A stretch of DNA of 35,765 nucleotides from Gammaproteobacteria bacterium. Lineage in GTDB: Bacteria > Pseudomonadota > Gammaproteobacteria > Pseudomonadales > Azotimanducaceae. The translations under genes and the position numbers were made by a program. Below, piece after piece: positions 23,833-33,779 of this stretch (within the stretch, counting starts at the first letter, position 1; every line of letters begins with the position of its first letter). The stretch covers positions 1 through 35,765 of the forward strand of contig VXYV01000010.1 of assembly GCA_009845835.1 (NCBI GenBank), given 5' to 3'. The notes beneath the pieces were generated by a model that was not told the origin of the DNA, did no database searches, and saw nothing but the letters and a program-made list of their open reading frames with translations.

Positions 23833-24890
23833 CAATCTTCGATCAAACGAAATGCTTTGTTGAACGACGTCGAAGAGTCTTCTGGTTGTGCTTTGATAGG
23901 TTCAAATTCCGCGTGGTCAATCAACAAATCAATCAATTGTAGTTCCGTACTCGGAGTGTAAATGTCTAGCCAAAGTACACCATTGTTATATCTTGCTACT
24001 TCGCAACGATCGATGAAATCATAGTTGTTCATTATTTTCATCACTTCAGCATAAACCTCGACGGATGTCACTTCGTGAACTAGCAGCCTATGTACCGTTT
24101 GTTGATCGCGATAAATCGTCTGACGTTGTACCAAAAAATCGACAACATGATCAACAACGTCCCGTTCAATATTATCTGGGGAATCGATTTCTATCACAAA
24201 ATCAAACTGTTTTTCCTTGTACCAATATGTCAACGTCGCGGTTACTCGATTCAATAGGGTTCGTTCCGCATCTACCGCAGCTATCATATCAGTCGAATAA
24301 GACTTAGAAACTTCGTGTAAATCGAGCCAAAAACGTCCGACGATTGACGAAGTCGTTAAGTTCGCGCGCGCTGGATCCTTCTCATTCGGAAGTGTAAGTT
24401 CAACACCTCGTGTTCTAGCTCGTTCAAAAATCTTCTCGCCGGAATGGCTACTTCTTTCGACGAACCAGGATTCGTTCCGGTCGTGAATAGTTAACCACAG
24501 GAGGATTGACGGTCTATCAGCCGGCCACAACGGTAGCTTGTTTTCTCGTAATAAAGTTTCGACTGTATCGCGAGTAAACGAAACCACTAACAAATCGGTA
24601 ATGTCACCTTTTTGATCTTCTCGTTCAGTATAAGTAAACTGATTCACATGAGCTTGTGCAAGGGCTTGCGACCCCGCTAGACTTGGCTCTTGCATGACGT
24701 CAGTTCTGCCGGTCAAACGTATCAACAAAATTGTGAACGCGACGTCAATGGCTTGTTCAGCTAGCTCCTGGGTACGCGCTGAAACCGGAACATGTACCTC
24801 GTATAACCAATCGAGCGGTTCAGCTTGGATTGCTTGGGGAAGAAAACAATACAGAAGAAGCGTAATACCGACTCTTTGAGTCGTGGTCAT
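23832..24890 (-). CDS. DUF2066 family periplasmic protein
   Basis: A 352-aa protein with a signal peptide ending near IQAEP (about residue 24). The context (next to divergent purM and upstream of hda) and the start of the mature region (LYEVHVPVSARTQELAEQAIDVAFTILL) match the conserved gammaproteobacterial DUF2066 family, whose function is unknown. ATG 24890. Its stop overlaps the pgsA start, so the three genes are probably cotranslated. The promoter should lie in the 85 bp shared with purM. Confidence 0.8.
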   Translation of the reverse strand: MTTTQRVGITLLLYCFLPQAIQAEPLDWLYEVHVPVSARTQELAEQAIDVAFTILLIRLTGRTDVMQEPSLAGSQALAQAHVNQFTYTEREDQKGDITDLLVVSFTRDTVETLLRENKLPLWPADRPSILLWLTIHDRNESWFVERSSHSGEKIFERARTRGVELTLPNEKDPARANLTTSSIVGRFWLDLHEVSKSYSTDMIAAVDAERTLLNRVTATLTYWYKEKQFDFVIEIDSPDNIERDVVDHVVDFLVQRQTIYRDQQTVHRLLVHEVTSVEVYAEVMKIMNNYDFIDRCEVARYNNGVLWLDIYTPSTELQLIDLLIDHAEFEPIKAQPEDSSTSFNKAFRLIED

Positions 24891-24975
24891 GATCGGTTGG
24901 ACAACAAGATTTTCACAGTTAGATTATGATAATCGACTGAACGGAACCACGAGTTCTTTAGGTAACAACTGAAAT

Positions 24976-26010
24976 ATGGGTATCACATACGAACAATCTG
25001 GTGTCGATATCAACGCCGGTAATTTACTAATCAATCGCATCCGTGAGCCTTTACAAAGCACGTCCAGACCAGAAGTTCTGCACAGCATTGGTGGCTTCGC
25101 GTCCTTAGCGGCTCTACCGACGAAATTCAAAGATCCTTTGATTGTCTGTAGTACCGACGGTGTGGGTACGAAATTGAAACTAGCGATTAAATATGATTTC
25201 CACGAAAGCATCGGACAAGACTTAGTTGCGATGTGTGTGAATGATGTGCTAGTTTACGGGGCTGAACCATTTTTATTTCTTGATTATTTCGCTACAGGAA
25301 AGTTAAATGTTGATGTCGCCGAACGAGTCATCCGAGGAATAGCCGATGCTTGTCGTCAGACCGGTTGTAGTTTAGCTGGTGGCGAAACCGCCGAATTGCC
25401 GGGGATGTATGCGCACTCCGATTACGATGTCGCGGGTTTTTGCATTGGACTAGTCGAACGAAGTGATTACGAACAACGTCCACCAATCGCAAAGGATGAC
25501 ATTTTGCTTGGGCTTAGTAGTGACGGTCCTCACTCCAACGGTTTTTCACTAATTCGTAAATTACTCGAAGAAGTTAGCGGACAACCACCCAATGAAATTT
25601 GGCAAGAGTTAACTAAGCCAACGAAACTCTACGTTAACGATGTATTGTCAGTCGCTGGTCGCACGACTGGAATGGCACATGTCACCGGTGGTGGTCTCGT
25701 AGAGAATCCTCCGCGTATGCTGACATCAGGACTTGCAGTCGAACTTGACTTACGGTCGTGGCAGCGACCTGCTTGTTTTGAGTGGTTGAATCGTATAGGT
25801 CAACTAGAACCTATTGAAATGTTGCGAACCTTTAACTGTGGAATTGGCTTTCTACTGGCCGTAAGAGAAGAGCACGTCGACGCCGTCAAGAGTCAACTAA
25901 CTGAACGAGGGGAAACTGTTTCGGTAGTAGGTAGGATTGTGGACGCTGGTACTCAAGCGACGAGAAATAAACTTATTGTCGACAAAGACTTGAATATTTC
26001 TTTAGGTTAG
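24976..26010 (+). CDS. purM: Phosphoribosylformylglycinamidine cyclo-ligase
   Basis: AIR synthetase: ATP-dependent ring closure of FGAM in purine synthesis. It is 344 aa, normal length. Hallmarks are [13 protein letters not shown] at the N-terminus, [43 protein letters not shown] and [15 protein letters not shown]. Start ATG 24976. purN does not follow; instead the gene converges on dcd with a 4-base overlap of stop codons. Confidence 0.96.
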   Translation: MGITYEQSGVDINAGNLLINRIREPLQSTSRPEVLHSIGGFASLAALPTKFKDPLIVCSTDGVGTKLKLAIKYDFHESIGQDLVAMCVNDVLVYGAEPFLFLDYFATGKLNVDVAERVIRGIADACRQTGCSLAGGETAELPGMYAHSDYDVAGFCIGLVERSDYEQRPPIAKDDILLGLSSDGPHSNGFSLIRKLLEEVSGQPPNEIWQELTKPTKLYVNDVLSVAGRTTGMAHVTGGGLVENPPRMLTSGLAVELDLRSWQRPACFEWLNRIGQLEPIEMLRTFNCGIGFLLAVREEHVDAVKSQLTERGETVSVVGRIVDAGTQATRNKLIVDKDLNISLG

Positions 26011-26573
26011 AGCTTGGGTGGAGTAACTCCAGTCTGTCCTTGGTATTTACCACCTTTATCTTTGTACGAAACTTCACACGGTTCATCTGCTTGGAAGAAT
26101 AACATCTGCGCTACACCTTCATTAGCGTAAATCTTCGCGGGCAAGTTAGTCGTATTGGAAAATTCCAGTGTGACATGACCTTCCCATTCAGGTTCGAGAG
26201 GTGTAACATTCACAATGATTCCGCAACGTGCATACGTCGATTTCCCCACACAAATCGTTAATACGTCACGTGGTATGCGAAAAAACTCGACTGTTCGAGC
26301 TAGCACAAACGAATTTGGTGGAATCACGCACACATCGCCTTCGGCATGTACAAAACTTCTCTCGTCAAATGCTTTAGGATCGACAGTAGCGGAAAAAATA
26401 TTCGTGAATACCTTGAATTCCGGCGCACATCTCACATCGTAACCGTAACTCGAAGTACCCCACGACACCACGCGACGGTTGTCGACCGAACGTACTTGGT
26501 TTGGCTCGAACGGTTCAATCATTTCATGTTCTAAGACCATCTTTCTGATCCAATGATCGGCTTTAATCGTCAT
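26007..26573 (-). CDS. dcd: dCTP deaminase
   Basis: Deaminates dCTP to dUTP, feeding dTMP synthesis. It is 188 aa. Conserved segments are [27 protein letters not shown] and the active-site region [28 protein letters not shown], whose Glu acts as general acid/base. ATG 26573 (MTIKADHWI) is chosen; TTG 26579 is in frame and overlaps the mrp stop. It lies directly behind mrp, as in Pseudomonas. Confidence 0.95.
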   Translation of the reverse strand: MTIKADHWIRKMVLEHEMIEPFEPNQVRSVDNRRVVSWGTSSYGYDVRCAPEFKVFTNIFSATVDPKAFDERSFVHAEGDVCVIPPNSFVLARTVEFFRIPRDVLTICVGKSTYARCGIIVNVTPLEPEWEGHVTLEFSNTTNLPAKIYANEGVAQMLFFQADEPCEVSYKDKGGKYQGQTGVTPPKL

Positions 26574-26575
26574 TG

Positions 26576-27610
26576 TCAATCCATCCTTATCGTAGGTGAA
26601 GGTGCGACATTTCTCGCATGAATCCAGAGTTGCGCTGCAATCAACTGTGCACAGTTAATGAACTGAGAGGCTATAGGAGTTCGGTAATCTGTCGCTACCG
26701 GTGGTTGACCGTTGTCGGTAGATTCTCGTAAATGTGCGACTAGTGGAAATTCGCCAAGTAATACCGTCCGGTATTCGTTGGCGACAAGTTGACCACCACC
26801 AGTACTAAAAACATTATGGCGTTTCTCACATTGATCACATTCAAAATAGCTCATGTTCTCGACGATACCGAGAATAGGTACACTAACTTTAGAAAACATC
26901 TCGATCCCCTTACGGGCATCAGCCAATGCAACTGGTTGAGGTGTAGTCACAATCACAACTCCTCCCAGTGCGACTTGTTGAGACAACGTCAGTTGTATGT
27001 CACCGGTTCCGGGTGGCATATCGACGATCAAGTAGTCCAACTCACTCCACTTAGTTTGATGAATCAGTTGTTGTAATGCACCGGATACCATTGGACCGCG
27101 CCAGACCATGGGGGTTTTATCGGTCACAAGCATGCTCATTGAAATCGCCTCAATACCATGGGCACGCACTGGTTCGAAATACTTGCCGTCTACAATTTTC
27201 GGTTTTGTATTCTGGCCAATTCCCAACATGATTCCTTGACTTGGACCGTAAATATCAGCATCCAGTAGTCCGACTCGACTGCCAGCTCGCATTAAACCAA
27301 GTGCTAGATTCACTGCGACCGTAGATTTACCAACCCCACCTTTGCCAGAGGCGATAGCGATAATATTTCGTACGTTTGATAACTGACTCGTTAATGGCGA
27401 GACAAATTCAATCTCAATACAACTAGTTTCATCCTGAATCCATGAACGAACCTTTTCAATATACGAAGCTTTCAGTAGTTCACAAGGATACCCGAGGTCA
27501 AGGTCAAGGTGAAAGCGACCCTCCATGGTACCTTGGCGCTTAATCGCGCCTAGTTCTTCTAGCGTGAGATTTGCTACTGGATCTTTGAAATCAGAGATGG
27601 ATTGTGGCAT
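26576..27610 (-). CDS. mrp: Iron-sulfur cluster carrier ATPase Mrp/ApbC
   Basis: A P-loop NTPase that binds and transfers [4Fe-4S] clusters to apoproteins. It is 344 aa. An N-terminal MIP18-like domain (about 1-75) precedes the deviant Walker [10 protein letters not shown] (89-97), Switch [20 protein letters not shown], and the cluster-binding CxxC at Cys258/Cys261. ATG 27610. It is divergent from metG (103 bp between starts) and coupled to dcd. Plausible clients in the window are the Fe-S proteins RnfB, RnfC and MiaB. Confidence 0.94.
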   Translation of the reverse strand: MPQSISDFKDPVANLTLEELGAIKRQGTMEGRFHLDLDLGYPCELLKASYIEKVRSWIQDETSCIEIEFVSPLTSQLSNVRNIIAIASGKGGVGKSTVAVNLALGLMRAGSRVGLLDADIYGPSQGIMLGIGQNTKPKIVDGKYFEPVRAHGIEAISMSMLVTDKTPMVWRGPMVSGALQQLIHQTKWSELDYLIVDMPPGTGDIQLTLSQQVALGGVVIVTTPQPVALADARKGIEMFSKVSVPILGIVENMSYFECDQCEKRHNVFSTGGGQLVANEYRTVLLGEFPLVAHLRESTDNGQPPVATDYRTPIASQFINCAQLIAAQLWIHARNVAPSPTIRMD

Positions 27611-27713
27611 GCGACTTAAATATGGATTTTTGTCGTATTGTATGATTTACGTCTGGAATCACTCCATTTCTTCGATTTTCTAGTTTTTTCCGCCATGAAA
27701 TGAGATAGTAACT

Positions 27714-29702
27714 ATGCGTCGTATTCTTGTCACCTCAGCACTTCCATACTCAAATGGAGCGATACACCTAGGGCACTTGTTAGAACACATACAGACGGAC
27801 ATTTGGACACGTTATCAAAAACTTCGTGGTAATGAATGTTATTACGTGTGTGCCGAAGATACACATGGTACAGCAACGATGCTGAGTGCGCGAAAACAAA
27901 AAATCTCACCAGAGGAATTGGTAGAGCAAGCTCGCATTGAACACGTAGAAGATTTCACTGCATTCGGTATTCAGTACGACGAGTATTACACAACACATTC
28001 CAGTGAAAATGAAGAAATTGCTACGTTAATTTATACTAAACTGCAAGAACAGGGAACTATATTTCAACGAACGATTGAGCAGCTTTACGATCCTGAAGAG
28101 AAGTGCTTTCTCGCCGACCGATATGTCAAAGGAATTTGTCCAAAATGTGGTGCGCCTGATCAACCAGGAGATAATTGTGACGCTTGTGGAGCGACCTACA
28201 GTGCGACTGATCTGCTTGATCCCCGCTCTGAGTTATCAAATGCAGTACCAATCATAAAGACTACCACACACTATTTCTTTGATCTGCCACAATTTGAAGA
28301 GTTCCTGAAGGAATGGACAACCAGTGGTACCGTACAGACTGAAGTCTCAAATAAACTGCAGGAGTGGTTGGACGGTAGCTTGAAGCCTTGGGACATTACA
28401 CGCGATGCACCGTATTTCGGTTTTAGAATTCCCAATTCCGAGAACAAATACTTTTATGTGTGGTTAGATGCACCAATCGGCTACATGGCGAGTTTCAAAC
28501 ACTGGTGCAATCATTCTAATATTGACTTTGATGATTTTTGGTCCAAAGACAGTAAATGTGAGTTACATCACTTTATAGGAAAGGATATCATTAACTTTCA
28601 CGCACTGTTTTGGCCGGCCGTACTTAATTGTGCCGGCTTTAGGACACCGTCTGCTGTACACGTCCATGGGATGGTAACGGTGAACGGCGAAAAAATGTCT
28701 AAATCCCGAGGGACTTTCATCAACGCAACCACCTTTAGAAAGCATTTTGAACCAGAGACCTTGCGCTATTACTATGCTGCTCGTCTAAGTCCTACGATGG
28801 CAGATATTGATATCAATTTCGATGATTTTGTCACACGAATTAACTCAGAATTAGTTGGGAAACTAGTCAATATTCCTTCGCGTTGTGCTAATTTCTTAAG
28901 GAAATCCTTTAATAACATACTCGATTCGAAATTGGTAGATCGCACACTATTCGGGGAATTCGCTGGAGTTCAACCACAAATCCAAGACTGCTATGAGCAA
29001 GGAAACACTCGTCAAGTTGTTCGTATTGTAATGGGACTTGCTGATCGTGTTAATCAATATCTCACCGAAGTAGCTCCGTGGAAGCTAGCCCGTATTCCTG
29101 GTAAAGAAGCTGAAGTTCTTCAAATATGTACTTTGGCCATCAATTTATACCGTACACTCTGTGTTTATCTCAAACCGATTGTACCAAAATTGGTTGAAAG
29201 AAGTGAGGAGTTTTTTGGTGGCACCAAACTGCAGTGGGATGATGTGAACCAACCGCTCCTTGATCACCGTTTACGGGATTTCACCCCTCTGTTGCAGCGT
29301 ATCGAAATGAATCAGGTTGAAGACATGTTGAATGCCTCGAAGCAAACTAAAAGCTCCACGAATGAACCGAGTACTACTATGATTGACATCACCGATTTTG
29401 AAAAAATTGACTTACGAGTCGCAGCAGTTTTAGAAGCTTCACTAGTCAAGGGTGCAGACAAACTTCTTGAATTAGTGCTATCTATTGATGGCAATAAACG
29501 TACGGTGTTCGCAGGGATATGTGAAGCCTATAACCCAAACGACCTTGTTGGTCGAAAAGTAGTCGTCGTAGCTAATCTAAAACCAAGAACAATGCGATTT
29601 GGCGTTTCTGAAGGCATGGTATTAGCGGCTGGGCCCGGGGGTAAAGACATCTTTATTGTGTCACCCGACGATGGTGCCGAAGAAGGAATGACTGTCCGCT
29701 AA
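27714..29702 (+). CDS. metG: Methionyl-tRNA synthetase
   Basis: Charges tRNA-Met. It is 662 aa. The class-I HLGH motif is at 18-21 and KMSKS at 327-331. A zinc knuckle has Cys142, Cys145, Cys155 and Cys158. The C-terminal tRNA-binding OB domain is present (about 560-662; DFEKIDLRVAAVLEA, NLKPRTMRFGVSEGM). ATG 27714. rnfA starts 17 bases after its stop, so metG probably heads the operon. The order dcd-mrp-metG-rnf is found in other gammaproteobacteria. Confidence 0.97.
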   Translation: MRRILVTSALPYSNGAIHLGHLLEHIQTDIWTRYQKLRGNECYYVCAEDTHGTATMLSARKQKISPEELVEQARIEHVEDFTAFGIQYDEYYTTHSSENEEIATLIYTKLQEQGTIFQRTIEQLYDPEEKCFLADRYVKGICPKCGAPDQPGDNCDACGATYSATDLLDPRSELSNAVPIIKTTTHYFFDLPQFEEFLKEWTTSGTVQTEVSNKLQEWLDGSLKPWDITRDAPYFGFRIPNSENKYFYVWLDAPIGYMASFKHWCNHSNIDFDDFWSKDSKCELHHFIGKDIINFHALFWPAVLNCAGFRTPSAVHVHGMVTVNGEKMSKSRGTFINATTFRKHFEPETLRYYYAARLSPTMADIDINFDDFVTRINSELVGKLVNIPSRCANFLRKSFNNILDSKLVDRTLFGEFAGVQPQIQDCYEQGNTRQVVRIVMGLADRVNQYLTEVAPWKLARIPGKEAEVLQICTLAINLYRTLCVYLKPIVPKLVERSEEFFGGTKLQWDDVNQPLLDHRLRDFTPLLQRIEMNQVEDMLNASKQTKSSTNEPSTTMIDITDFEKIDLRVAAVLEASLVKGADKLLELVLSIDGNKRTVFAGICEAYNPNDLVGRKVVVVANLKPRTMRFGVSEGMVLAAGPGGKDIFIVSPDDGAEEGMTVR

Positions 29703-29719
29703 CGGTACGGAATCAAGAC

Positions 29720-30289
29720 GTGCTTGAACTACTGCTTTTGCTTGGCGCGGCACTACTAGTCAATAACTTTGTCTTAGTCCAACTTCTTGGCCTCTGCCCA
29801 TTTATAGGAGTATCCCATCGGCTTGATACTGCCGTTCCTATGGGAATCGCCACGATTTTTGTGATTTCGTTATCAACCCTAATCACAAATTTCATCAACA
29901 CACATCTTTTAGAACAGTTTGATCTGCAGTACTTGCGAATTATCGTTTATATCACGGTGATTGCATCGGTGGTGCAATTAACCGAACGTTATGTCCGGTT
30001 CGCAAGCCCATTACTACACCAACTCTTGGGAATCTACCTACCCTTAATTACAAGTAACTGTGCGATATTAGGTGTAGCTTTAAGTGTTGCGGACTATGCT
30101 TTACCCCAAGCACTAGCTGTAGGTATTGGCGCTGGAGGTGGATTCACATTGGTCATAGTCTTGTTTGCAGGTTTACGATCGCGGCTAGACGAAAAAAGTA
30201 TTCCGCAACCATTTCGTGGTGCCCCGATAGCACTAATTACGGTCGGTATCATGGCAATAGCTTTTTACGGCTTTAAAGGCGCGTTGTGA
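29720..30289 (+). CDS. rnfA: Rnf electron transport complex subunit RnfA
   Basis: An integral membrane subunit of the ion-translocating ferredoxin:NAD+ oxidoreductase (Rnf/Rsx), 189 aa with about six membrane segments. The N-terminus LLLLGAALLVNNFVLVQLLG with LCPFIGVS, and the inverted-repeat half LPLITSNCAILGVAL, are the RnfA/RnfE family signatures with the Cys residues that coordinate an intramembrane Fe-S cluster. GTG start at 29720, stop overlapping the rnfB start. Confidence 0.95.
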   Translation: MLELLLLLGAALLVNNFVLVQLLGLCPFIGVSHRLDTAVPMGIATIFVISLSTLITNFINTHLLEQFDLQYLRIIVYITVIASVVQLTERYVRFASPLLHQLLGIYLPLITSNCAILGVALSVADYALPQALAVGIGAGGGFTLVIVLFAGLRSRLDEKSIPQPFRGAPIALITVGIMAIAFYGFKGAL

Positions 30290-30792
30290 CACCCGAAATA
30301 CTTTATCCTTTTGCAATTTTAGGTGGGATGGCGTTGATCATTTCGACGTTAATCGTAAGTTTTGATCGCTTATTACAAAAGCGGGACCGTGAGCCTGATC
30401 TTGTTGAACGAATCAATGATCTTTTGCCGCAGACTCAATGTGCACAGTGCAATTATCCGGGGTGTCGACCATACGCAGAAGCGATCGTACAGGGAGAAAG
30501 TTTAGACCTTTGTGTCCCGGGTGGGAGTCGAACTCAACAAGCTTTAGCGACGTTATTAGACCGTCCTATAGGTGCGCAATTGTTACCCGATGTTGAACCG
30601 CTATTCGCTCGCATTCGCGAGCTCGAGTGTATCGGCTGTAATTTATGTGCCGAAGTTTGCCCGGTGGATGCGATCGTCGGAGCCCCTCAGTTCCTGTACA
30701 CTATTCTTGAAGATTTGTGTACTGGTTGTGAGTTGTGTATACCCCCTTGTCCAGTGGACTGTATTGATCTGATCGAACTCGAAAGCCCATGA
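30286..30792 (+). CDS. rnfB: Rnf complex subunit RnfB, ferredoxin-like Fe-S protein
   Basis: A membrane-anchored Fe-S subunit of 168 aa that passes electrons in the Rnf complex. It has an N-terminal membrane helix (about 8-27), a cluster site with Cys52, Cys55, Cys60 and Cys76 (CAQCNYPGC), and two ferredoxin-type clusters (Cys115/118/121/125 and Cys145/148/151/155). The start is GTG in a GTGA overlap with rnfA, and the stop overlaps the rnfC ATG. It is slightly shorter than the usual 190 or so residues. Confidence 0.95.
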   Translation: MTPEILYPFAILGGMALIISTLIVSFDRLLQKRDREPDLVERINDLLPQTQCAQCNYPGCRPYAEAIVQGESLDLCVPGGSRTQQALATLLDRPIGAQLLPDVEPLFARIRELECIGCNLCAEVCPVDAIVGAPQFLYTILEDLCTGCELCIPPCPVDCIDLIELESP

Positions 30793-31838
30793 ACTCTTAC
30801 GATCCTACAGAGATAGATTGGTTTAACGAATCACCCACTACTCTACTTGGTCGAATTCGGGACGCGAATGTAGTTGGAATGGGTGGTGCTGGATATCCTG
30901 CTGCTGAGAAAATCGAAAAAGGATTAAGGAACGCACCGTGTACCATTATTGCGAACGGTGTAGAAAGTGACCCAGGAGTTTCAGCAGATCAAACCTTACT
31001 TAACCAACGACTGCTTGACGTAATTACAGGGTTACGAATCGTTGGTCATATTGCCCACACTAAACAATTACATCTAGTTGTGACTAGTTCGGATTTAGTA
31101 AACAAAGCAAATAAGCTGAATTCCAGAGAAATTAAGGTGCATTTGATCCGTCCAACTTTTCAAAATGGGGAAGAACGCGAACTCATCAAACTCATCCTGC
31201 AAAAGCAAGTTGAACCGAGTTCCTATCCTACGGACTTAGGAATCATCGTGTTCAATGTTCACACTCTGTTTGCGATACTTGAAGCTGTTCGTGGGAAAAA
31301 ACTTACACAGCGGATCATGACCGTTCTTGGCGAAGACCGTTGGGTCAAGTTCGGAGAAGCTATCCATAGTGTAGCAGATGCTGATCAATCGCTTCGGACC
31401 GGTTGCTATGAAACCGGCTACGTAGCAATCAACGGACAACAAACAGTTCCGACGATGAATGCAATTTCGGCAGATGCCGTGGATTTGGCACTTCCCTGTA
31501 TTAAGTGTGGTTGGTGTACCTCGGCGTGTCCACTGACTCTTCCCGTTGAACTTTATCAAAGTGAATTTGAACGCAACCAACTCTCCGAGACTACGCGTTC
31601 GTCGTTATTTTCGTGCAATGAGTGTGGTGCTTGCGTTACGGTATGCCCTAGCCATATTCACCTCGTAGATACGATTCGACAATTACGGACTAAATTGGCG
31701 GGGGAAGAATTCCATCTCGAACGGGCGGCCGAAGCTCGAAAACGGTATGAAGCGCGTATCCAAAGATTACAAAACCAATCTAGCCGTGAAACAGCAAATC
31801 GCGTCGAACGGATGCACAAAACCCACGATTGGAGTTGA
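30789..31838 (+). CDS. rnfC: Rnf complex subunit RnfC, short form
   Basis: The peripheral NADH/ferredoxin-side subunit with flavin and two Fe-S clusters. It is only 349 aa. The dinucleotide/FMN-binding segment VVGMGGAGYPAAEKI is already at 28-42, so the usual N-terminal domain of over 100 residues (with GGxHPPxxK) is absent. Both cluster motifs are intact: Cys237/240/243/247 and Cys276/279/282/286. The long Ala/Lys-rich C-terminal repeats of E. coli or Vibrio forms are absent too. A basic helix ends the protein (about 315-349). The start overlaps the rnfB stop by four bases, leaving no room for the missing domain upstream. Confidence 0.9.
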   Translation: MNSYDPTEIDWFNESPTTLLGRIRDANVVGMGGAGYPAAEKIEKGLRNAPCTIIANGVESDPGVSADQTLLNQRLLDVITGLRIVGHIAHTKQLHLVVTSSDLVNKANKLNSREIKVHLIRPTFQNGEERELIKLILQKQVEPSSYPTDLGIIVFNVHTLFAILEAVRGKKLTQRIMTVLGEDRWVKFGEAIHSVADADQSLRTGCYETGYVAINGQQTVPTMNAISADAVDLALPCIKCGWCTSACPLTLPVELYQSEFERNQLSETTRSSLFSCNECGACVTVCPSHIHLVDTIRQLRTKLAGEEFHLERAAEARKRYEARIQRLQNQSSRETANRVERMHKTHDWS

Positions 31839-32707
31839 AGCGCGCTAGCCCTAAGTATTCGACTCCCGGCATCATGGTCAGGGTTTCGGGCGCACTGTTA
31901 CCTGGCTGTGTTGTAAGCACAGTTCTATTTGGATATGAAATTGTCCTATTGATTTTTAGCGCCGTGGGTGCTGCAATCATTACTGAGTTGCTTTGCACTC
32001 GTACTTGGCGAACCATCCGAGACGGTAGCGCGATTGTTACTGGTCTGTTAATCGCGTTGTGTTTACCTCCTACTTGTCCGGTATGGATACCGGTGATTGC
32101 TTCTGCGATCGGTATTGCCATCGGAAAGCAGTTGTTTGGCGGTTTGGGTAAGAATGTTTTCAATCCCGCAATGTTGGGTTATGCGATCGTACTCATCGCC
32201 TATCCGGTTCAACTTACCTATTTCGATGTCGTATCAGGGGCGACTGCACTTGAAGTTGTCGCTCACAATGGCGGGGTAGAAATTCTGCAGGAACGAACAT
32301 CACACACATCTTTAGGTACTCTAGGGGCAAGCAAGTTTGAATGGTTGAATGGCATTTACCTTTTGGCGGGTATTTATTTAATTGTTGTACGAATTATTCA
32401 TTGGATTATTCCGGTCGCGGTTTTGGTCGGACTAGGATTGGCTGCGGCATTTGGAACACTATCGGATACAACTTTGCTAGGTAAGACCATCTTATTTCAC
32501 TGGTTTGCTGGAGGCACAATGCTAACCGCATTTTTCATCGCAACGGATCCTGTAACGTCGCCGTCGATCAGGTGGCAGCAGTGGATTTATGGTGGATTAG
32601 TCGGCGTGACTGCTTTTGTGATTCGAACCTTCAGTAGTTGGCCTGACGGTTTTGCATTTGCCATTTTGCTAGGGAATATCGTCGTACCTTTACTGGATAG
32701 AAAGTGA
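31829..32707 (+). CDS. rnfD: Rnf complex subunit RnfD
   Basis: A membrane subunit of 292 aa with about eight hydrophobic segments that carries covalent FMN. The acceptor motif SGAT is intact in DVVSGATALE, so Thr139 is the predicted flavinylation site for ApbE. It has the N-terminal family segment STPGIMVRVSGALLPG. TTG start at 31829 is used, overlapping rnfC by ten bases; no ATG lies before the conserved N-terminus. It is shorter than the usual 350 or so residues. Confidence 0.93.
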   Translation: MELKRASPKYSTPGIMVRVSGALLPGCVVSTVLFGYEIVLLIFSAVGAAIITELLCTRTWRTIRDGSAIVTGLLIALCLPPTCPVWIPVIASAIGIAIGKQLFGGLGKNVFNPAMLGYAIVLIAYPVQLTYFDVVSGATALEVVAHNGGVEILQERTSHTSLGTLGASKFEWLNGIYLLAGIYLIVVRIIHWIIPVAVLVGLGLAAAFGTLSDTTLLGKTILFHWFAGGTMLTAFFIATDPVTSPSIRWQQWIYGGLVGVTAFVIRTFSSWPDGFAFAILLGNIVVPLLDRK

Positions 32708-33162
32708 AAATTACGTTCAAACCCATCGCGACTATGACTGTTCTCGCGATAGTACTCGGTGGAATACTCATACTCGTGCAACAAGTCACAATTGAAGTTA
32801 TTCAAGAAAATCGTCGAAACGAAGAATTAAGTCAGTTGGATGGCTTAGTCGATACAACCGATCAGAATGAATTATGTGCCATTGGAATTACTCTGAAGGT
32901 CGTTGAAGTAAAAGGATATGGAGGATTAATCAAAGTTGCAGTGGTAGTTCAAGATAGCGAAATCCTTGGAGTTCGTGCGCTTTCCCATTCTGAAACACCT
33001 GGATTTGCCGACGTGCTCAAACCAGAGAATTGGCTTAGCGAGTTTGACGGAAATGATCCGCAAGAAGTCGATGCCATGACTCGTGCCACAATCACTACAC
33101 AAGCAGTTCTCAGAGCCGTTCAAGACGCACTGAACTTAATGGAGGACGACGAGTCATGCTGA
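32704..33162 (+). CDS. rnfG: Rnf complex subunit RnfG, short form with altered flavin motif
   Basis: A periplasmic FMN-carrying subunit with one N-terminal membrane helix (about 9-27). It is 152 aa, shorter than the usual 200 or so. GYGG and HSETPGFAD are family motifs. The flavinylation motif normally reads D-x-x-(S/T)-G-A-T-x-T. Here it is DAMTRATIT, with Arg127 in place of Gly and Thr129 as the expected acceptor. Start is GTG 32704, in a GTGA overlap with rnfD; the stop overlaps the rnfE ATG by seven bases. Confidence 0.9.
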   Translation: MKITFKPIATMTVLAIVLGGILILVQQVTIEVIQENRRNEELSQLDGLVDTTDQNELCAIGITLKVVEVKGYGGLIKVAVVVQDSEILGVRALSHSETPGFADVLKPENWLSEFDGNDPQEVDAMTRATITTQAVLRAVQDALNLMEDDESC

Positions 33163-33779
33163 AAAAAATATTCGTTGAAGGAGTATTCACAAACCATGCG
33201 TTTGCTGTCCAACTGTTAGGTCTGTGTCCTTTATTGGCGGTCAGTTACAACATCGAAAATGCTATCGGCTTAGCAATTGCTAGTTCTTTTGTACTTATTG
33301 TTTCGTCGATTGTGATAGCTTCCTTGCGTAACGTAATTTCCAGCAACATACGCTTACCTTGTTTCATGCTAGTGATCGGTTCCATGGCAACAGTCGTTAC
33401 GCTACTCACACAAGCATTTGCCTGGGAACTGTATTTACAAGTAGCGATTTTTATTCAAATCATCGTGACGAACTGTATGATTCTCAATCATGCTGAAACA
33501 GTCGCTTTTCGTACTCCGGTGTTAGTCTCGCTATTCAGCGCTTTGTGTACTGCCTTGGGGTTTTCGCTTGCGTTAATCTCACTTGGTGGTATTCGGCAAC
33601 TACTTAGTTTAGTTTTTCCCGTTGCTGCGCATCCAGCCGGCGCTTTTATCGTCGCGGGTGCGGTACTTGCCTTATTTAATAGTGTTCGTCTCAAGTTTGA
33701 GAGCGCAACTCAACCAAAATCCGGTGATAATCAGGACGAAAAGATAGAACTCATCAATGTTCGTAATTCCTCGGATTGA
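33156..33779 (+). CDS. rnfE: Rnf complex subunit RnfE
   Basis: A membrane subunit paralogous to RnfA (207 aa, about six segments). It has the family segments FAVQLLGLCPLLAVS and IFIQIIVTNCMILNHAE, whose cysteines help bind the intramembrane cluster with RnfA. ATG 33156. It is the last gene of the operon. nth, which usually follows rnfE in gammaproteobacteria, is missing here. Confidence 0.94.
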   Translation: MLKKIFVEGVFTNHAFAVQLLGLCPLLAVSYNIENAIGLAIASSFVLIVSSIVIASLRNVISSNIRLPCFMLVIGSMATVVTLLTQAFAWELYLQVAIFIQIIVTNCMILNHAETVAFRTPVLVSLFSALCTALGFSLALISLGGIRQLLSLVFPVAAHPAGAFIVAGAVLALFNSVRLKFESATQPKSGDNQDEKIELINVRNSSD

